A DNA stretch of 52,088 nucleotides from JAGDVO01 sp964590075 [NCBI: uncultured Aquificales bacterium] (GCA_964590075.1 CAZPXS010000007.1:1-52088); one strand, 5' to 3'; numbered from the stretch's first letter, positions 14,184 through 23,689 are shown. Notes: generated from the letters alone by a model not told the origin. Numbers and translations: made by a program.

Positions 14184-16454
14184 CTAAAATCTAAAGTTTA
14201 ACCATAAACCTATATTTTGAGTAGTAGTTTTCTTTTCTTGGTCATAGGAGCTTAAGTTATAGATGAGTCTTAAATCGAGAAACTTTCGCGGATACCAGAC
14301 GAGATTACTGTTGAAGTTCCAGGTTTTCGCCCCATTCGGTTTTGTTTCTGAAAAACCTATTCCAGAATTTAAAAGTAAAGCTCTGGTAATCCTCCAGTTA
14401 AGATACACATTCTGGGAGATACTTTTATTTTCATCGGCCTTTTGATAATTCAAGTTATAGGAAAGGTTTAAGGCAGAACCAGGACGGTAGGTAACAAAAA
14501 CTCCATACCTCTCAGAGGTATATGATCTATCCTGGGATTCCTGTTGTAGATTGGTCCTTTCAAAAGCGTAATTTATATAAATATTGATCCTCCGTGTTAA
14601 AGGTATATTGATCAAATGAGTCATAGAAAAAGCATTGGTGGTGGAATTACTCGTATAATTTTCCGAACGCCTTAGGCTACTATCCCAGACCCACTGGATT
14701 TCCTTGTAAATCTTCGTGTTAACATTTAATACCATGGTATCATCGCGACTCGCCTTTTCCACTTCGTCCCTATTCGGATTATATAGATAATTTTCTATCC
14801 TGTTTAAAGACAGTAAAAGGGCTAATCTCTCTAGTGGAACGTAATTGAAACTCCAGTTAAAACTACGACTTTCATATCGATTGGGTTGGTTGTTAAGAAT
14901 CTCATTTTTCTGAATCCTCACAAAGGTTTGTAGATTATCCCTGATACTGTATCTCAGGGCCCCGTAGATAAGGCGATTGACCTCTATAAAAGGATCTTCA
15001 GAGGATTTCCGTTCGGAGGGTTCTTCAGAAAAACCATTCCAGACCTTTCCCAAGGGGGAAAAAAGTGAGAACTTACCGCTCTGAGTACGTCTAAGATAAA
15101 CACCCTCTTCCAAGGTTAGTTTGGAAGTTAGATCATGTTTAAAGACTGTGTTTACCTCCTCATAGAAATTGTCAAACTCCTGGTGAGCCTTTCCTCCCAC
15201 AAAAACTCGTTTTTCATGAACCTCCATTTCAGCTACATATACATCCTTTACTAAAATGGGGTTTCGATTTACAACCCTAAAATACTGAGCACTCTGAGTA
15301 GAGGAAAAGACAAATTCTATCACCCATATGTTGTTAAAAGGATCATAAATAGCCGAATTAACTCTAGAAATTAAGACTTCCTGCCAGCTCGAATAACCAA
15401 TTATAGGATCATTAGCTCTAAAAATCTTCCAGTTATTAGGATCCAGAATCTCAAGGGGTAAGGTATCGTTGGCCACCACATATAGTTTTAAAAGGTCGAC
15501 AGACTGAGGAGTGGTAAATTTTATAACAATATTCTTATATGGATCTTTAAGGTTGATACCTGTTGAGATAAAAACATTATCCGTTAAAGAGGGTAAAGAG
15601 CTGTAAGAATTAATATCCCAGGGATAGGGATCCAAAATGGTTCCATTGGCATAATAACCACTCCCCCCCCTTAAAGGAATATAGGCTTCACCTTGACGAG
15701 AGAACCAATCGGAGATATTTTTGTTGAAATTTAAACGGTAGCTTACTGCAGGTTGAAAATATCCCTTGAAAAAACTATCACTATAGTTCAGATCAAGTGA
15801 GCCGGTGTAATTCTTGAGCTTCGTTTTATTGATATCTTCATCAGGGGTTGAAAGCTGAGAATAGGAATGGGTTAAATAATAGCTACCCCTGATTTTTTCC
15901 ATCAAAGAAAAATTATAACTGGAACTCAAGAGATAATCTTTGCTGGACGTTTCCTTTTGAGAATTATAAGTCTCAGTAACGGTGGATCTATGATTATACT
16001 GAAAATAAAAGGAAGGAAAGTCATAGGGGGTAAGATTATAGTGGAAGTAGGTTAGATTCTCTCGTATCTCCTGCCTCCTATCTCTTATGGAACTCTCAAA
16101 GTCCCTCACATTTAAAAGATGCCCTATCCTAAGAAAGTAAATGGGATCATTTAAGGTGATGGAAAAACCCGGAGAAATCTCGCTGTATCTATCCTCTACA
16201 CTTGGAACATCGGTTTGTGAAAAATCTTGCTTTCTATAGAAATATCTGAGATCTGCCATAAAACTTAATTTTTCTGTTAATCTTAAACTATAATTAAAGT
16301 AACTGGACAAAGAGGAACTATCCGTTTCACTTTTGGTTCCATCTGTTTTAACGGTAGACCAATTCCAATTTTGATTGATGTTACCAGTAACTTCACACAC
16401 TCCATCTTTTATAGTGGTCATTATAAATAAAAATATCAAAAAAAATATCGCCAT
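14184..16454 (-). CDS. Large outer-membrane beta-barrel protein, copy 2
   Basis: Identical 756-aa product to the gene at 6276-8546: signal segment, beta-barrel strands, discoidin-like insertion (about 295-410) and C-terminal NFRF. This is the copy at the original right flank. Its promoter at 16603-16631 is followed upstream by sequence unrelated to the cytochrome locus, so the operon probably began here before duplication. Confidence 0.8.
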   Translation of the reverse strand: MAIFFLIFLFIMTTIKDGVCEVTGNINQNWNWSTVKTDGTKSETDSSSLSSYFNYSLRLTEKLSFMADLRYFYRKQDFSQTDVPSVEDRYSEISPGFSITLNDPIYFLRIGHLLNVRDFESSIRDRRQEIRENLTYFHYNLTPYDFPSFYFQYNHRSTVTETYNSQKETSSKDYLLSSSYNFSLMEKIRGSYYLTHSYSQLSTPDEDINKTKLKNYTGSLDLNYSDSFFKGYFQPAVSYRLNFNKNISDWFSRQGEAYIPLRGGSGYYANGTILDPYPWDINSYSSLPSLTDNVFISTGINLKDPYKNIVIKFTTPQSVDLLKLYVVANDTLPLEILDPNNWKIFRANDPIIGYSSWQEVLISRVNSAIYDPFNNIWVIEFVFSSTQSAQYFRVVNRNPILVKDVYVAEMEVHEKRVFVGGKAHQEFDNFYEEVNTVFKHDLTSKLTLEEGVYLRRTQSGKFSLFSPLGKVWNGFSEEPSERKSSEDPFIEVNRLIYGALRYSIRDNLQTFVRIQKNEILNNQPNRYESRSFNWSFNYVPLERLALLLSLNRIENYLYNPNRDEVEKASRDDTMVLNVNTKIYKEIQWVWDSSLRRSENYTSNSTTNAFSMTHLINIPLTRRINIYINYAFERTNLQQESQDRSYTSERYGVFVTYRPGSALNLSYNLNYQKADENKSISQNVYLNWRITRALLLNSGIGFSETKPNGAKTWNFNSNLVWYPRKFLDLRLIYNLSSYDQEKKTTTQNIGLWLNFRF

Positions 16455-16602
16455 TATCTAACCGTTTTAATCGGTCTTATCATCCATCTAAGCGGTAATT
16501 CTTGCACAGTTTTACAACCTGAGCCCGAATCTCTGATACAGAGTAAACACCTAAAACCAAACATAGATGCATGATCACGCTTCCTCTAAAAGCTTTTCTG
16601 TC

Positions 16603-16631
16603 ATATAATTACAATATCTAACTTTTGTCAA
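16603..16631 (-). promoter_or_regulatory. Promoter of the beta-barrel operon, copy 2
   Basis: TTGACA (16626-16631), a 17-bp spacer and TTATAT (16603-16608), inside the gene-free stretch 16455-16732. The duplicated sequence ends 49 bp further upstream at 16680, so the promoter core is complete in both copies. Confidence 0.6.
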
Positions 16632-16732
16632 TAAGCTTTATCCCTTTAAAATTTTTACCAAAACTACCTTATAATAGAAGAAATAAGTTTATCATTTCAT
16701 TATGATATTATTATGATAGACGATTAGAACTT

Positions 16733-18727
16733 TTAGAAATTAGTTGATTTATCTTGTAAATCAAGGAGTTTTGAGTAATTCACAATCTGGCCGTTGGTAC
16801 TAAAATACTCTATGACCTCACTATATAACGGAGAAGAGCTTAGGGTGCCCTTATCTCCTACGATTATCAGTTTTCTCTTCGCCCTCGTTATAGCTACATT
16901 TAACCTTCTCGCATCCTTTAGGAAACCTATCTCTTCCTCAGGGTTAGATCTCACGAGAGATATAACTATAACTTCCTTCTCCCTACCCTGAAAACCATCA
17001 ACCGTTTTAACCTCAACCTTATCAGGTAGAATAGATCTCAAGAGATCCTCCTGATCCTTATAGGGTGTTATAACCCCTATATCTTCCCTCGCCACACCGA
17101 ACCTTATTAATTCATCCACTATCTCCTTTACTATTCTTGCCTCACCTGGATTATGCTTTGAAAAACTCGCCCTTTTAACACTCTCGGGAAAGTAACCCCC
17201 AGTATCCACAAAGACCACCGGAGTATCGTTTGTAATAGGACTATCACCCTCCCTGCCCACGAGATCGGATAACTTTATATCCCTAACACTGGGATGTGAG
17301 ATAATCTCAGAGTTGTAGAAGAGTCTGGAGGGTAACTCCTTGATCACATCGTTCATCCTGTACTGTACCCTCAACATATAGGACGCCTCAGGATATATAT
17401 TTATAAGCCTTTCAAAAAGCGTTAGGGAGAGTCTCTCATCCTGAGAGAGAACGGTAGGGGGAAGCTGTTTGTGATCACCGGCCAGTATGACCTTCTTAGA
17501 TTTAACAAGGGGTATCAAACAGGAAGGTTCTGTCGCCTGAGTGGCTTCATCTATAACCACAAGATCGAAAGAGTAACCCTCGAGATAATCACTACCGGCT
17601 CCGGAATTGGTGGTACAGATAACATCCGCCCCGCTAAGTACTTCCCTTATAACCTCCTCTTCCATCATCCTTATCCTTGCAGATATATCATCTATCTCTC
17701 TCTTCAACTTTATCCATTCCGCCATAGACTTTATAGTCTCGATTTTGTGTCCCCTCTTTTTCCTCCCTTCCTCAGCCAAACTTATAATCTCCTCGTCCGA
17801 CAATCCCCTTCTCTTAGCAGGAACAGGCCTCACATAATCCTCCTGCCTCTTCCTCAGAAGATCCCTACGGGCAATTAACCTCTCAACTTCCTTCCACTTC
17901 ACGTTCGCCCTTACGAGGTTATCGAGGGACAAACTATAGAGTTTCCTATCCATCCTCGCGGGGTGACCTATCCTCACAACCTTTACCCCTCTATCGGCTA
18001 ACCTCTCAACCATACCGTCTACCGCAGTATTACTATCGGCGGTAACGAGAACCTTATATCCCCTCTTCACATGCTGCATAACGATCTCAACTAAAGTTGT
18101 GGTCTTACCGGTACCAAAGGGTCCATGAACCAAAAATAGATGCTTTTTCCTACATGCTCTTATCACAGCCTCTCTCTGAAACTCATCGAGACTCTCGTTG
18201 ACGAAATCTAGTCCTCCAACTTCTTCCTCTTCCGATACCAAAGATTCCGCCTTACCGAGGATAACCTCCAGTGGGAAGAGGCTACTTTCAAGATTCAAAA
18301 GGGTATTCTTCATCCTTTTAAAGGTAACGTCATTTACGAATAGATCTACCCTCCATTTACCTTTCAACTTGGAGATTCTATGGGAAAACAGAATGGTCAA
18401 AAAATTCTTACCCTTTTCATAAACAACCCCCTCTATTCCCGTCTTTAATGGATTCCCTCCCCTACTTGCGAGAACCACATCCCCCACGTTAATCTCGTGA
18501 TCCCCAAGATTCAAACGATAGAACCTATAGGCATAGTAACCGCTAAAAATCTCACCTAGATAATGGCAGGATAGATTCAATAGAGCCCTACCCCTCTTCT
18601 CCCTCTCCCTACCCGATAGCTGTAGTATCTCCCTTTCGTGAAACTCCCTCTCCGCCTGTCTTTCAAGTTCTACGAGATCAAGAAAATAACTACTGTACTC
18701 CTCTATCGAATCAAAGTAGAATCTCAT
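16733..18727 (-). CDS. Superfamily 1 helicase of the Upf1/IGHMBP2/Dna2 type
   Basis: A 664-aa ATP-dependent nucleic-acid helicase. Seen in order: an N-terminal OB-like region (about 60-150), Walker A GPFGTGKTTT, the TADSNTAVD motif Ia region, Walker B DEATQATE, GDHKQLPPT, QYRMN, the DGFQGREKEVI motif V and the C-terminal AITRAKRKL motif VI. All catalytic motifs are intact. Stand-alone bacterial and archaeal homologues of about 650 aa are common in thermophiles; the substrate (DNA or RNA) is not known from sequence. The start overlaps the end of the glycosyltransferase gene by 17 bp, so they are co-transcribed. Confidence 0.9.
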   Translation of the reverse strand: MRFYFDSIEEYSSYFLDLVELERQAEREFHEREILQLSGREREKRGRALLNLSCHYLGEIFSGYYAYRFYRLNLGDHEINVGDVVLASRGGNPLKTGIEGVVYEKGKNFLTILFSHRISKLKGKWRVDLFVNDVTFKRMKNTLLNLESSLFPLEVILGKAESLVSEEEEVGGLDFVNESLDEFQREAVIRACRKKHLFLVHGPFGTGKTTTLVEIVMQHVKRGYKVLVTADSNTAVDGMVERLADRGVKVVRIGHPARMDRKLYSLSLDNLVRANVKWKEVERLIARRDLLRKRQEDYVRPVPAKRRGLSDEEIISLAEEGRKKRGHKIETIKSMAEWIKLKREIDDISARIRMMEEEVIREVLSGADVICTTNSGAGSDYLEGYSFDLVVIDEATQATEPSCLIPLVKSKKVILAGDHKQLPPTVLSQDERLSLTLFERLINIYPEASYMLRVQYRMNDVIKELPSRLFYNSEIISHPSVRDIKLSDLVGREGDSPITNDTPVVFVDTGGYFPESVKRASFSKHNPGEARIVKEIVDELIRFGVAREDIGVITPYKDQEDLLRSILPDKVEVKTVDGFQGREKEVIVISLVRSNPEEEIGFLKDARRLNVAITRAKRKLIIVGDKGTLSSSPLYSEVIEYFSTNGQIVNYSKLLDLQDKSTNF

Positions 18728-19736
18728 CTATAGCTTCCCAAACGTCATCAACCCCGATATCATAGATACAGGGAGGTAAACCTTCAATAGGCCTACAATC
18801 CCTAAAGAACCTCTCCCTACAGGGACTACAGGGGAAATTCCTGGTTACCGGAATAAACCTGGTACTCTCTCCGAATAAAGGTCCCGTCTTTTTCGGGGAA
18901 CCCGGTCCGTATATACCTATGATGTTTGGAACCCCGCATGAGGCGATATGAAGAGGACCACTATCGTTACCTATGAAGATAAAACCTCCATTTAGAATAA
19001 GGGCTGAGAGTTTACCAAGCGGTAAATCATACCTCGTCACATCTATAACTCCCGATAGATCCCTGGATATCATCTCACCGAGATCCGCTTCCCTTCTTGA
19101 ACCCAGTATCACAACCTTAAACCCCCTTCTTAATAACCTCGATACTATCTCTCTGAATCTCGCCGGAGGCCAACACCTCTCCCTCTTTGAGGCTCCTGGA
19201 TGAATAAGCACAGTCTCTTCCCTTCTTATACCCATCTTTCCCATAAAATCCAACGCCCACTCTACATCCTCTTCCCTCAGATAAACTCTGGATCTTATAG
19301 GTCCATCGTATCTAAATCCCGCCTCTTCAAGTATCTTCCTATAAACTTCCGCCTGATGTAAGTTCTCTAAATCCTGGATATCAACCCTATCGGTAAGAAG
19401 CCAAAACCTAAAGTCAGTTGGCAACCCCACTATCCTCTTCATCCCACAGAGACTAACAAGTAGCGCAGAGGAAAAGGAGTTAGGAAAAAGGACAGCCCTA
19501 TATATCCTACTCCTAAATATAGCGTAAAAATTCTTAAAGAATCCTAACTTTGATCTTTCCCTGCCGATAAAAAGGGATGGATCGTACTTTCCAGCGATCA
19601 GATCGTAAAAATTAGGCGGGGCGAATATCAAAAAGGAACCAAAGAACTCATCCAAACTCGCAAAGGCCATTAAAAAATCACCGACCCAGTTTGGCATAAA
19701 GGCAAGCCAAGCTGGATCGGCGGATCTTCCAAACAT
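18711..19736 (-). CDS. Glycosyltransferase family 9 (heptosyltransferase-like)
   Basis: A 341-aa protein of the ADP-heptose:LPS heptosyltransferase fold, which adds a sugar to the lipopolysaccharide core at the inner face of the cytoplasmic membrane. Seen: an N-terminal PNWVGDFLMAF motif resembling the P-x-x-x-G-D loop, a central LLIHPGASKRERCWP-like nucleotide-sugar domain start, WPPARF, and FIGNDSGPLHIASCGVPNIIGIYG with the typical D-S-G-P-x-H-I-A signature. The exact acceptor cannot be told. It follows porB by 9 bp and overlaps the helicase gene, so it may read through from the por operon. It supports a diderm envelope. Confidence 0.87.
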   Translation of the reverse strand: MFGRSADPAWLAFMPNWVGDFLMAFASLDEFFGSFLIFAPPNFYDLIAGKYDPSLFIGRERSKLGFFKNFYAIFRSRIYRAVLFPNSFSSALLVSLCGMKRIVGLPTDFRFWLLTDRVDIQDLENLHQAEVYRKILEEAGFRYDGPIRSRVYLREEDVEWALDFMGKMGIRREETVLIHPGASKRERCWPPARFREIVSRLLRRGFKVVILGSRREADLGEMISRDLSGVIDVTRYDLPLGKLSALILNGGFIFIGNDSGPLHIASCGVPNIIGIYGPGSPKKTGPLFGESTRFIPVTRNFPCSPCRERFFRDCRPIEGLPPCIYDIGVDDVWEAIDEILL

Positions 19737-19745
19737 GAATATCAG

Positions 19746-20756
19746 CTAACCATCTATACCGTAGAAGGGTTTTACATACTTTTCCTTAAACTCTTCCGTA
19801 TTGGTCATCCTCTCCAACATAAGTAGTCTTTCCCAGTGAGCATTAACCTTCTGTTGTATTTTTTCTATATCCTCCTTCTTTAAGTGTCTAAACCTTCTCT
19901 GAGCCTTAAAATACTCCTCTACGGGCCTTAAACCCTTAGGAGGAATATAGGATATCTTCCACACTCCCCTTTCTACCTCGTAAAGTGGGTAGATCCCAGT
20001 CTCTACCGCTAATCTACCCAACTCAATAACTATATTTGACGGGCAACCCCAGCCTGTAGGACACTGACCAAAGACATGGATATAGGCAGCTCCCTCTATC
20101 TCCAGAGATTTTCTAACCTTATTCATAAGATCGAGGGGATAGCTGGCACTCGCAGTAGCTACATAAGGCACATAATGACTCGCCGCTATCTCGGCAACAT
20201 TCTTTTTCCAGTAACCCATACCTATACTGTAACGACCGGCTGGAGTGGTTGTTGTACTTGCACCCATAAATGTGGCACTCGATCCCTGTACACCTGTGTT
20301 CATATAGGCCTCGTTGTCATAACATATGTAGGTAACGTTATGATTCCTAGCCAGCATACCACTTAGAGCCTGTAAACCTATATCGGCGGTACCACCATCT
20401 CCCGCTATACCTATAACATTTATCTTTCTATCGGGATCGATCCTACCCTTCCTCTTTAGAGCCTTTATAGCAGCCTCGATACCACTTGCCACTGCACCCA
20501 CATTTTCGAAGGCAACGTGGATCCACGGAACTGCCCAGGATGTGTAGGGGAAGGGGGTGGAAATTATCTCCATACAACCGGTAGCGTTAACAACTATGGT
20601 ATTGGGGCCAGCCGCCTTCAGAATATACCTGAGGGCAAGGGCACAACCGCATCCCTGACAGGCCCTATGACCTCTAATAAAGTACTCTTCCTTCGGTGAA
20701 TTCTTGTAAACTAAAGCCTTAGCAAAAGCCTTTAAATCTCTCACCACCTCGCTCAT
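19746..20756 (-). CDS. porB: Pyruvate:ferredoxin oxidoreductase, beta subunit
   Basis: A 336-aa thiamine-diphosphate and iron-sulfur subunit of the four-subunit 2-oxoacid:ferredoxin oxidoreductase, which interconverts pyruvate with acetyl-CoA and CO2. Seen: cysteines in ACQGCGCA near residue 35, a GDGGTADIG thiamine-diphosphate motif, YDNEAYMNTG, a TTTTPAG loop and a further GWGCPS cysteine. The MNTG-x-Q pattern fits pyruvate-type enzymes. It overlaps porA by 4 bp and ends the por cluster. Reaction direction (oxidation or CO2 fixation) cannot be told from sequence. Confidence 0.95.
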   Translation of the reverse strand: MSEVVRDLKAFAKALVYKNSPKEEYFIRGHRACQGCGCALALRYILKAAGPNTIVVNATGCMEIISTPFPYTSWAVPWIHVAFENVGAVASGIEAAIKALKRKGRIDPDRKINVIGIAGDGGTADIGLQALSGMLARNHNVTYICYDNEAYMNTGVQGSSATFMGASTTTTPAGRYSIGMGYWKKNVAEIAASHYVPYVATASASYPLDLMNKVRKSLEIEGAAYIHVFGQCPTGWGCPSNIVIELGRLAVETGIYPLYEVERGVWKISYIPPKGLRPVEEYFKAQRRFRHLKKEDIEKIQQKVNAHWERLLMLERMTNTEEFKEKYVKPFYGIDG

Positions 20757-21937
20757 TCTCTCACTCCTATTATTGTAACTGGCTCTGGTTCTCTGCCGGT
20801 TCTCAAAGCTTCCTCACCCAACTCAAACATCCTAACATAATCTTCAAACATTATATCCCTTCCACCGAGACCACTCGTAACACCTATGACCATAGGCCTA
20901 TTCTTCTCGTGATAAAGTGCGCTTCTAACCTCGCTCATAACTATACCCGGTGGCCCTCCAAAGGATATGGCTCTATCGAGAACAACAACACACTTGATAT
21001 TCCCACTCGTCAACACGTTAACCACATCCTGGAAGGGGAACGGCCTCCACAACCTTATCTCAACCACTCCCCACTTCTTACCCTTCTTTCTCATCTCATC
21101 TACGACAAAACAGGCAGCATCGGTGACGGAACCCTGAGTGACAAGCACGATCTCCGCATCATCTATAGCATAGGTCTCAACTGCCCTATACCACCTACCG
21201 AACCTCTCCCCAAACTCCTTGAAAACACTATCGATAATGGGTCTTGAGGATCTTATGGCAAAATCCTGCTGCTTCTTCGCTTCCGTGTAGATTTCCGGTA
21301 AACCGACAGGCCCCATTGTAACAGGCCTTGCCGGATCAAGTTTATAGGGATGGTCATAGGGCGGAAGGAACCCTTCCACATCCTCCTTATCAAACATAAC
21401 TACAGGCTCTATAACATGGGTAAGGATGAAACCGTCAAAGTTTATCATAACCGGCAGGAGAACATCGGGATGCTCCCCAATCTTAAAGGCCATAAAGGTA
21501 AGGTCATAGGCCTCCTGGGCATTATTAGCAAATATGGAGATCCAACCGGTATCCCTAACGCTCATAACATCGCTATGATCATTCCATATATTGATAGGCG
21601 CGGAGAGAGCTCTGTTTGCAAGAGCCATAACGACAGGAGCCCTCATGCTACTTGTAATATAAACGATCTCGTTCATAAGAGCCAAACCCTGGGCACTGGT
21701 AGAGGTAAAAGCCCTCGCTCCGGTTAGTGAGGCACCAAGAGCCGCACTCAAAGCGGTATGCTCAGACTCAACGGTTATAAACTCCGCGTTCAGTAGCCCA
21801 TCGGCAACAAGATGGGCAAGATGTTCAACGATATGTGTCTGGGGCGTAATTGGATAGGCACTTACCACATCGACATCAGCAAGAGCCGCTGCCTCAGCAA
21901 TAGCTATAGCCGCCTCAATTCCTACCTTCTTAGCCAT
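20753..21937 (-). CDS. porA: Pyruvate:ferredoxin oxidoreductase, alpha subunit
   Basis: A 394-aa core subunit. It opens with the conserved pyrimidine-binding domain (SAYPITPQTHIVE, VESEHTALSAALGAS) and carries SAPINIWNDHSD, typical of the substrate site in pyruvate enzymes; domain II and the C-terminal swapped region follow. I chose the ATG at 21937, which has GGTGGAG about 9 nt upstream and lies 2 bp after the porD stop, over an in-frame ATG 39 bp further upstream that would overlap porD. It couples by a 4-bp overlap to porB. Confidence 0.95.
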   Translation of the reverse strand: MAKKVGIEAAIAIAEAAALADVDVVSAYPITPQTHIVEHLAHLVADGLLNAEFITVESEHTALSAALGASLTGARAFTSTSAQGLALMNEIVYITSSMRAPVVMALANRALSAPINIWNDHSDVMSVRDTGWISIFANNAQEAYDLTFMAFKIGEHPDVLLPVMINFDGFILTHVIEPVVMFDKEDVEGFLPPYDHPYKLDPARPVTMGPVGLPEIYTEAKKQQDFAIRSSRPIIDSVFKEFGERFGRWYRAVETYAIDDAEIVLVTQGSVTDAACFVVDEMRKKGKKWGVVEIRLWRPFPFQDVVNVLTSGNIKCVVVLDRAISFGGPPGIVMSEVRSALYHEKNRPMVIGVTSGLGGRDIMFEDYVRMFELGEEALRTGREPEPVTIIGVRE

Positions 21938-21939
21938 CT

Positions 21940-22218
21940 CTACAACTCCACCATTTTTATACATTTCTTTGGACATTCATAGGCACATATACCACAACCC
22001 TTGCAGTAATCAGTGTTAAGGTTAAAATACCCGTCTTCCCTCTCTTCCCAGGCATACTCGGGACAGAAACTCCAACAGACTCCGCACTTTATACACTCAT
22101 CGTAGTTGACAACCGGGGTTAAAGTCCTCCAGTTACCGGTCTTATATTCCTTGCTATTTCCCGCCTCGGTTATTATACAGGCCAGTGTTAACTCCTTCCA
22201 ACCCGGTAGCTTCCTCAT
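21940..22218 (-). CDS. porD: Pyruvate:ferredoxin oxidoreductase, delta (ferredoxin-like) subunit
   Basis: A 92-aa protein with two complete [4Fe-4S] motifs, CIKCGVCWSFCPE and CKGCGICAYECPKKC, preceded by a TGNWRTLTPVV segment usual for this subunit. It passes electrons from the catalytic subunits to ferredoxin. It overlaps porC by 4 bp. The gene order gamma-delta-alpha-beta is that of archaeal and thermotogal-type clusters. Confidence 0.95.
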   Translation of the reverse strand: MRKLPGWKELTLACIITEAGNSKEYKTGNWRTLTPVVNYDECIKCGVCWSFCPEYAWEEREDGYFNLNTDYCKGCGICAYECPKKCIKMVEL

Positions 22219-22766
22219 GATATCTCCCTCGCTTCCTCATATGCTCTTCTAAAAGATCTTATCTCCTTCTCCTTCAAATGTGGGAACCTCTCAGCTATGA
22301 AATACTCAAGACTTTCAGTCTTAGCTAGATCAGGCATCCCTCTACATAAGGCTCCCAGAATCGCGATATTCGTAATAGGAACTCCAAGCTCCTCCATAGC
22401 TATCTTAGTCGCATCAACCGTAACTATCTTACCTTTAAACCTAAACTCCTCCCTAATCTCCTCGGGACTCTTCTTAGTGTTTATAACCACCACACCGTTA
22501 TCCTTTAGGCCACTAAAAACCGGCTCGGTCTGTATAAGTGTACTATCAAGTACTACAACGATATCGGGATTGTATATCCCTATACGGATCCTTATGGGTT
22601 CATTGGATATCCTTGTAAAGGCTAAAACAGGAGCACCTCTTCTTTCCGCTCCAAAGGAGGGGAAAGCCTGCGCATACTTACCATCAAGGATAGCCGCCTG
22701 TGCTAGTATCTCAGCGCTTGTTACTGCCCCTTGACCACCTCTACCATGAAATCTTATCTCAACCAT
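22215..22766 (-). CDS. porC: Pyruvate:ferredoxin oxidoreductase, gamma subunit
   Basis: A 183-aa subunit with the signature VEIRFHGRGGQGAVTSAEIL at its N-terminus and FGAERRGAPV, NPDIVVVLD and TVDATKIA further on. It is the first gene of the por operon and has its own promoter. The family contributes to CoA binding and complex assembly. Confidence 0.95.
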   Translation of the reverse strand: MVEIRFHGRGGQGAVTSAEILAQAAILDGKYAQAFPSFGAERRGAPVLAFTRISNEPIRIRIGIYNPDIVVVLDSTLIQTEPVFSGLKDNGVVVINTKKSPEEIREEFRFKGKIVTVDATKIAMEELGVPITNIAILGALCRGMPDLAKTESLEYFIAERFPHLKEKEIRSFRRAYEEAREIS

Positions 22767-22816
22767 CCGTTACTCCCACCCCTTGTTTTGATGAAAATAA
22801 AAAACATTGTAATAAG

Positions 22817-22844
22817 TTTATAATACAACAATGGAAACTGTCAA
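22817..22844 (-). promoter_or_regulatory. Promoter of the por operon
   Basis: TTGACA (22839-22844), a 16-bp spacer and TATAAA (22817-22822), about 50 bp before the porC start, in the short gap between porC and the pseudouridine synthase gene. Confidence 0.65.
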
Positions 22845-22889
22845 GTAGTTTCGATAGTAATTTGTACCTAACTGATAAATCTTGAATAT

Positions 22890-23630
22890 TTAACCTAGGT
22901 CATCATTAACCGAGAGATCGCACAACCTTAAAAGTTCCTCTATCTCCTTTCTCGTAAGTTCCCTTATCTCTCCCTCTCTCAGACCGTTAACGGTAATCGG
23001 GCCGAAGGCTACTCTTTTTAAAGACAAGACTCTATTACCTATAGCTGAAAAAATCCGTTTTATTAAATGGTATCTACCTTCGGTTACCGTAACCCTGATC
23101 AGTTTCCCCTCTACATCTAAAACTTCCAAATCCTCGACCTTTGCAATTCCATCCTTAAGCTTAATCCCTCTTAGAAGAATCTTAGCCTCATCCTCCAGTA
23201 GTGGATACTCCAACGCTACCTCGTAAACTTTTCTAACCTTCCATCTGGGATGGGTAAGCCTATGGGCCAAAACACCATCGTTAGTTATCAGGATTAAACC
23301 TTCCGCGTCCTTATCGAGCCTACCAACGGGAAACAGATCCTCCAGCCTTGGAACGTCCGTAATAAGATCGAACAAAGTTAGATCCCTATCCTTCGTAGAG
23401 GTGATAACACCCTTCGGTTTATACATCTTATAGTACCTCTTACCGAGAAGCGAAAGAGTCTCGTTATTCAACCTCACATCATCCCTCACGGATACCTTAT
23501 AGGAGGGATCCTTTATAACAACACCATTAACCGTTACATAGCCATCCCTTATAAGCTCCCTCACCTCTCCTCGAGAGCCAACCCCTGCGTTAACGAGATA
23601 CCTATCGAGCCTTATCTTCCTCTCCTCCAT
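22890..23630 (-). CDS. RsuA/RluB-family rRNA pseudouridine synthase
   Basis: A 246-aa enzyme that isomerises a specific uridine in rRNA. An N-terminal S4 RNA-binding domain (RLDRYLVNAGVGSRGEVREL, about residues 5-50) is followed by the catalytic domain with VGRLDKDAEGL, where the Asp is the catalytic residue, and the C-terminal RYHLIKRIFSAIGNRV motif. Length and the KVYEV pattern fit either RsuA (16S) or RluB (23S), so I give no symbol. The start at 23630 is preferred because AGGAG lies 7 nt upstream; an ATG 15 bp further up has no ribosome site. It is divergent from leuA. Confidence 0.9.
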   Translation of the reverse strand: MEERKIRLDRYLVNAGVGSRGEVRELIRDGYVTVNGVVIKDPSYKVSVRDDVRLNNETLSLLGKRYYKMYKPKGVITSTKDRDLTLFDLITDVPRLEDLFPVGRLDKDAEGLILITNDGVLAHRLTHPRWKVRKVYEVALEYPLLEDEAKILLRGIKLKDGIAKVEDLEVLDVEGKLIRVTVTEGRYHLIKRIFSAIGNRVLSLKRVAFGPITVNGLREGEIRELTRKEIEELLRLCDLSVNDDLG

Positions 23631-23689
23631 CCCTCTTCTCCTCATGGAATATCATAAATAATATATAATACTCCGAGTTGAAAAAGCCC

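Larger units (their letters stand above)
864..16680. repeat. Direct tandem duplication, two 7,908-bp units
   Basis: Unit 1 is 864-8771 and unit 2 is 8772-16679. Every gene, promoter and spacer in unit 1 recurs in unit 2 at a constant offset of 7,908 bp, and I saw no substitution between them. Identity is lost at 863 (t against a at 8771) on the left and at 16681 (a against g at 8773) on the right. The junction shares a single base (g at 8772), so there is no homology at the break points, and no transposase or terminal repeat is nearby. The left break falls inside the second cytochrome gene; the right break falls upstream of the beta-barrel promoter. A very recent illegitimate tandem duplication explains this best. 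An assembly artefact is possible but would need a spurious junction. Confidence 0.95.

Noticed and set aside
864-16680. A composite transposon or prophage carrying the repeated block
   Set aside because: No transposase, integrase, terminal inverted repeats or target-site duplication are present at either border or the junction.
21938-21976. Upstream ATG for porA
   Set aside because: It would overlap porD by about 37 bp and lacks a ribosome site, while ATG 21937 has one and gives the usual N-terminus.
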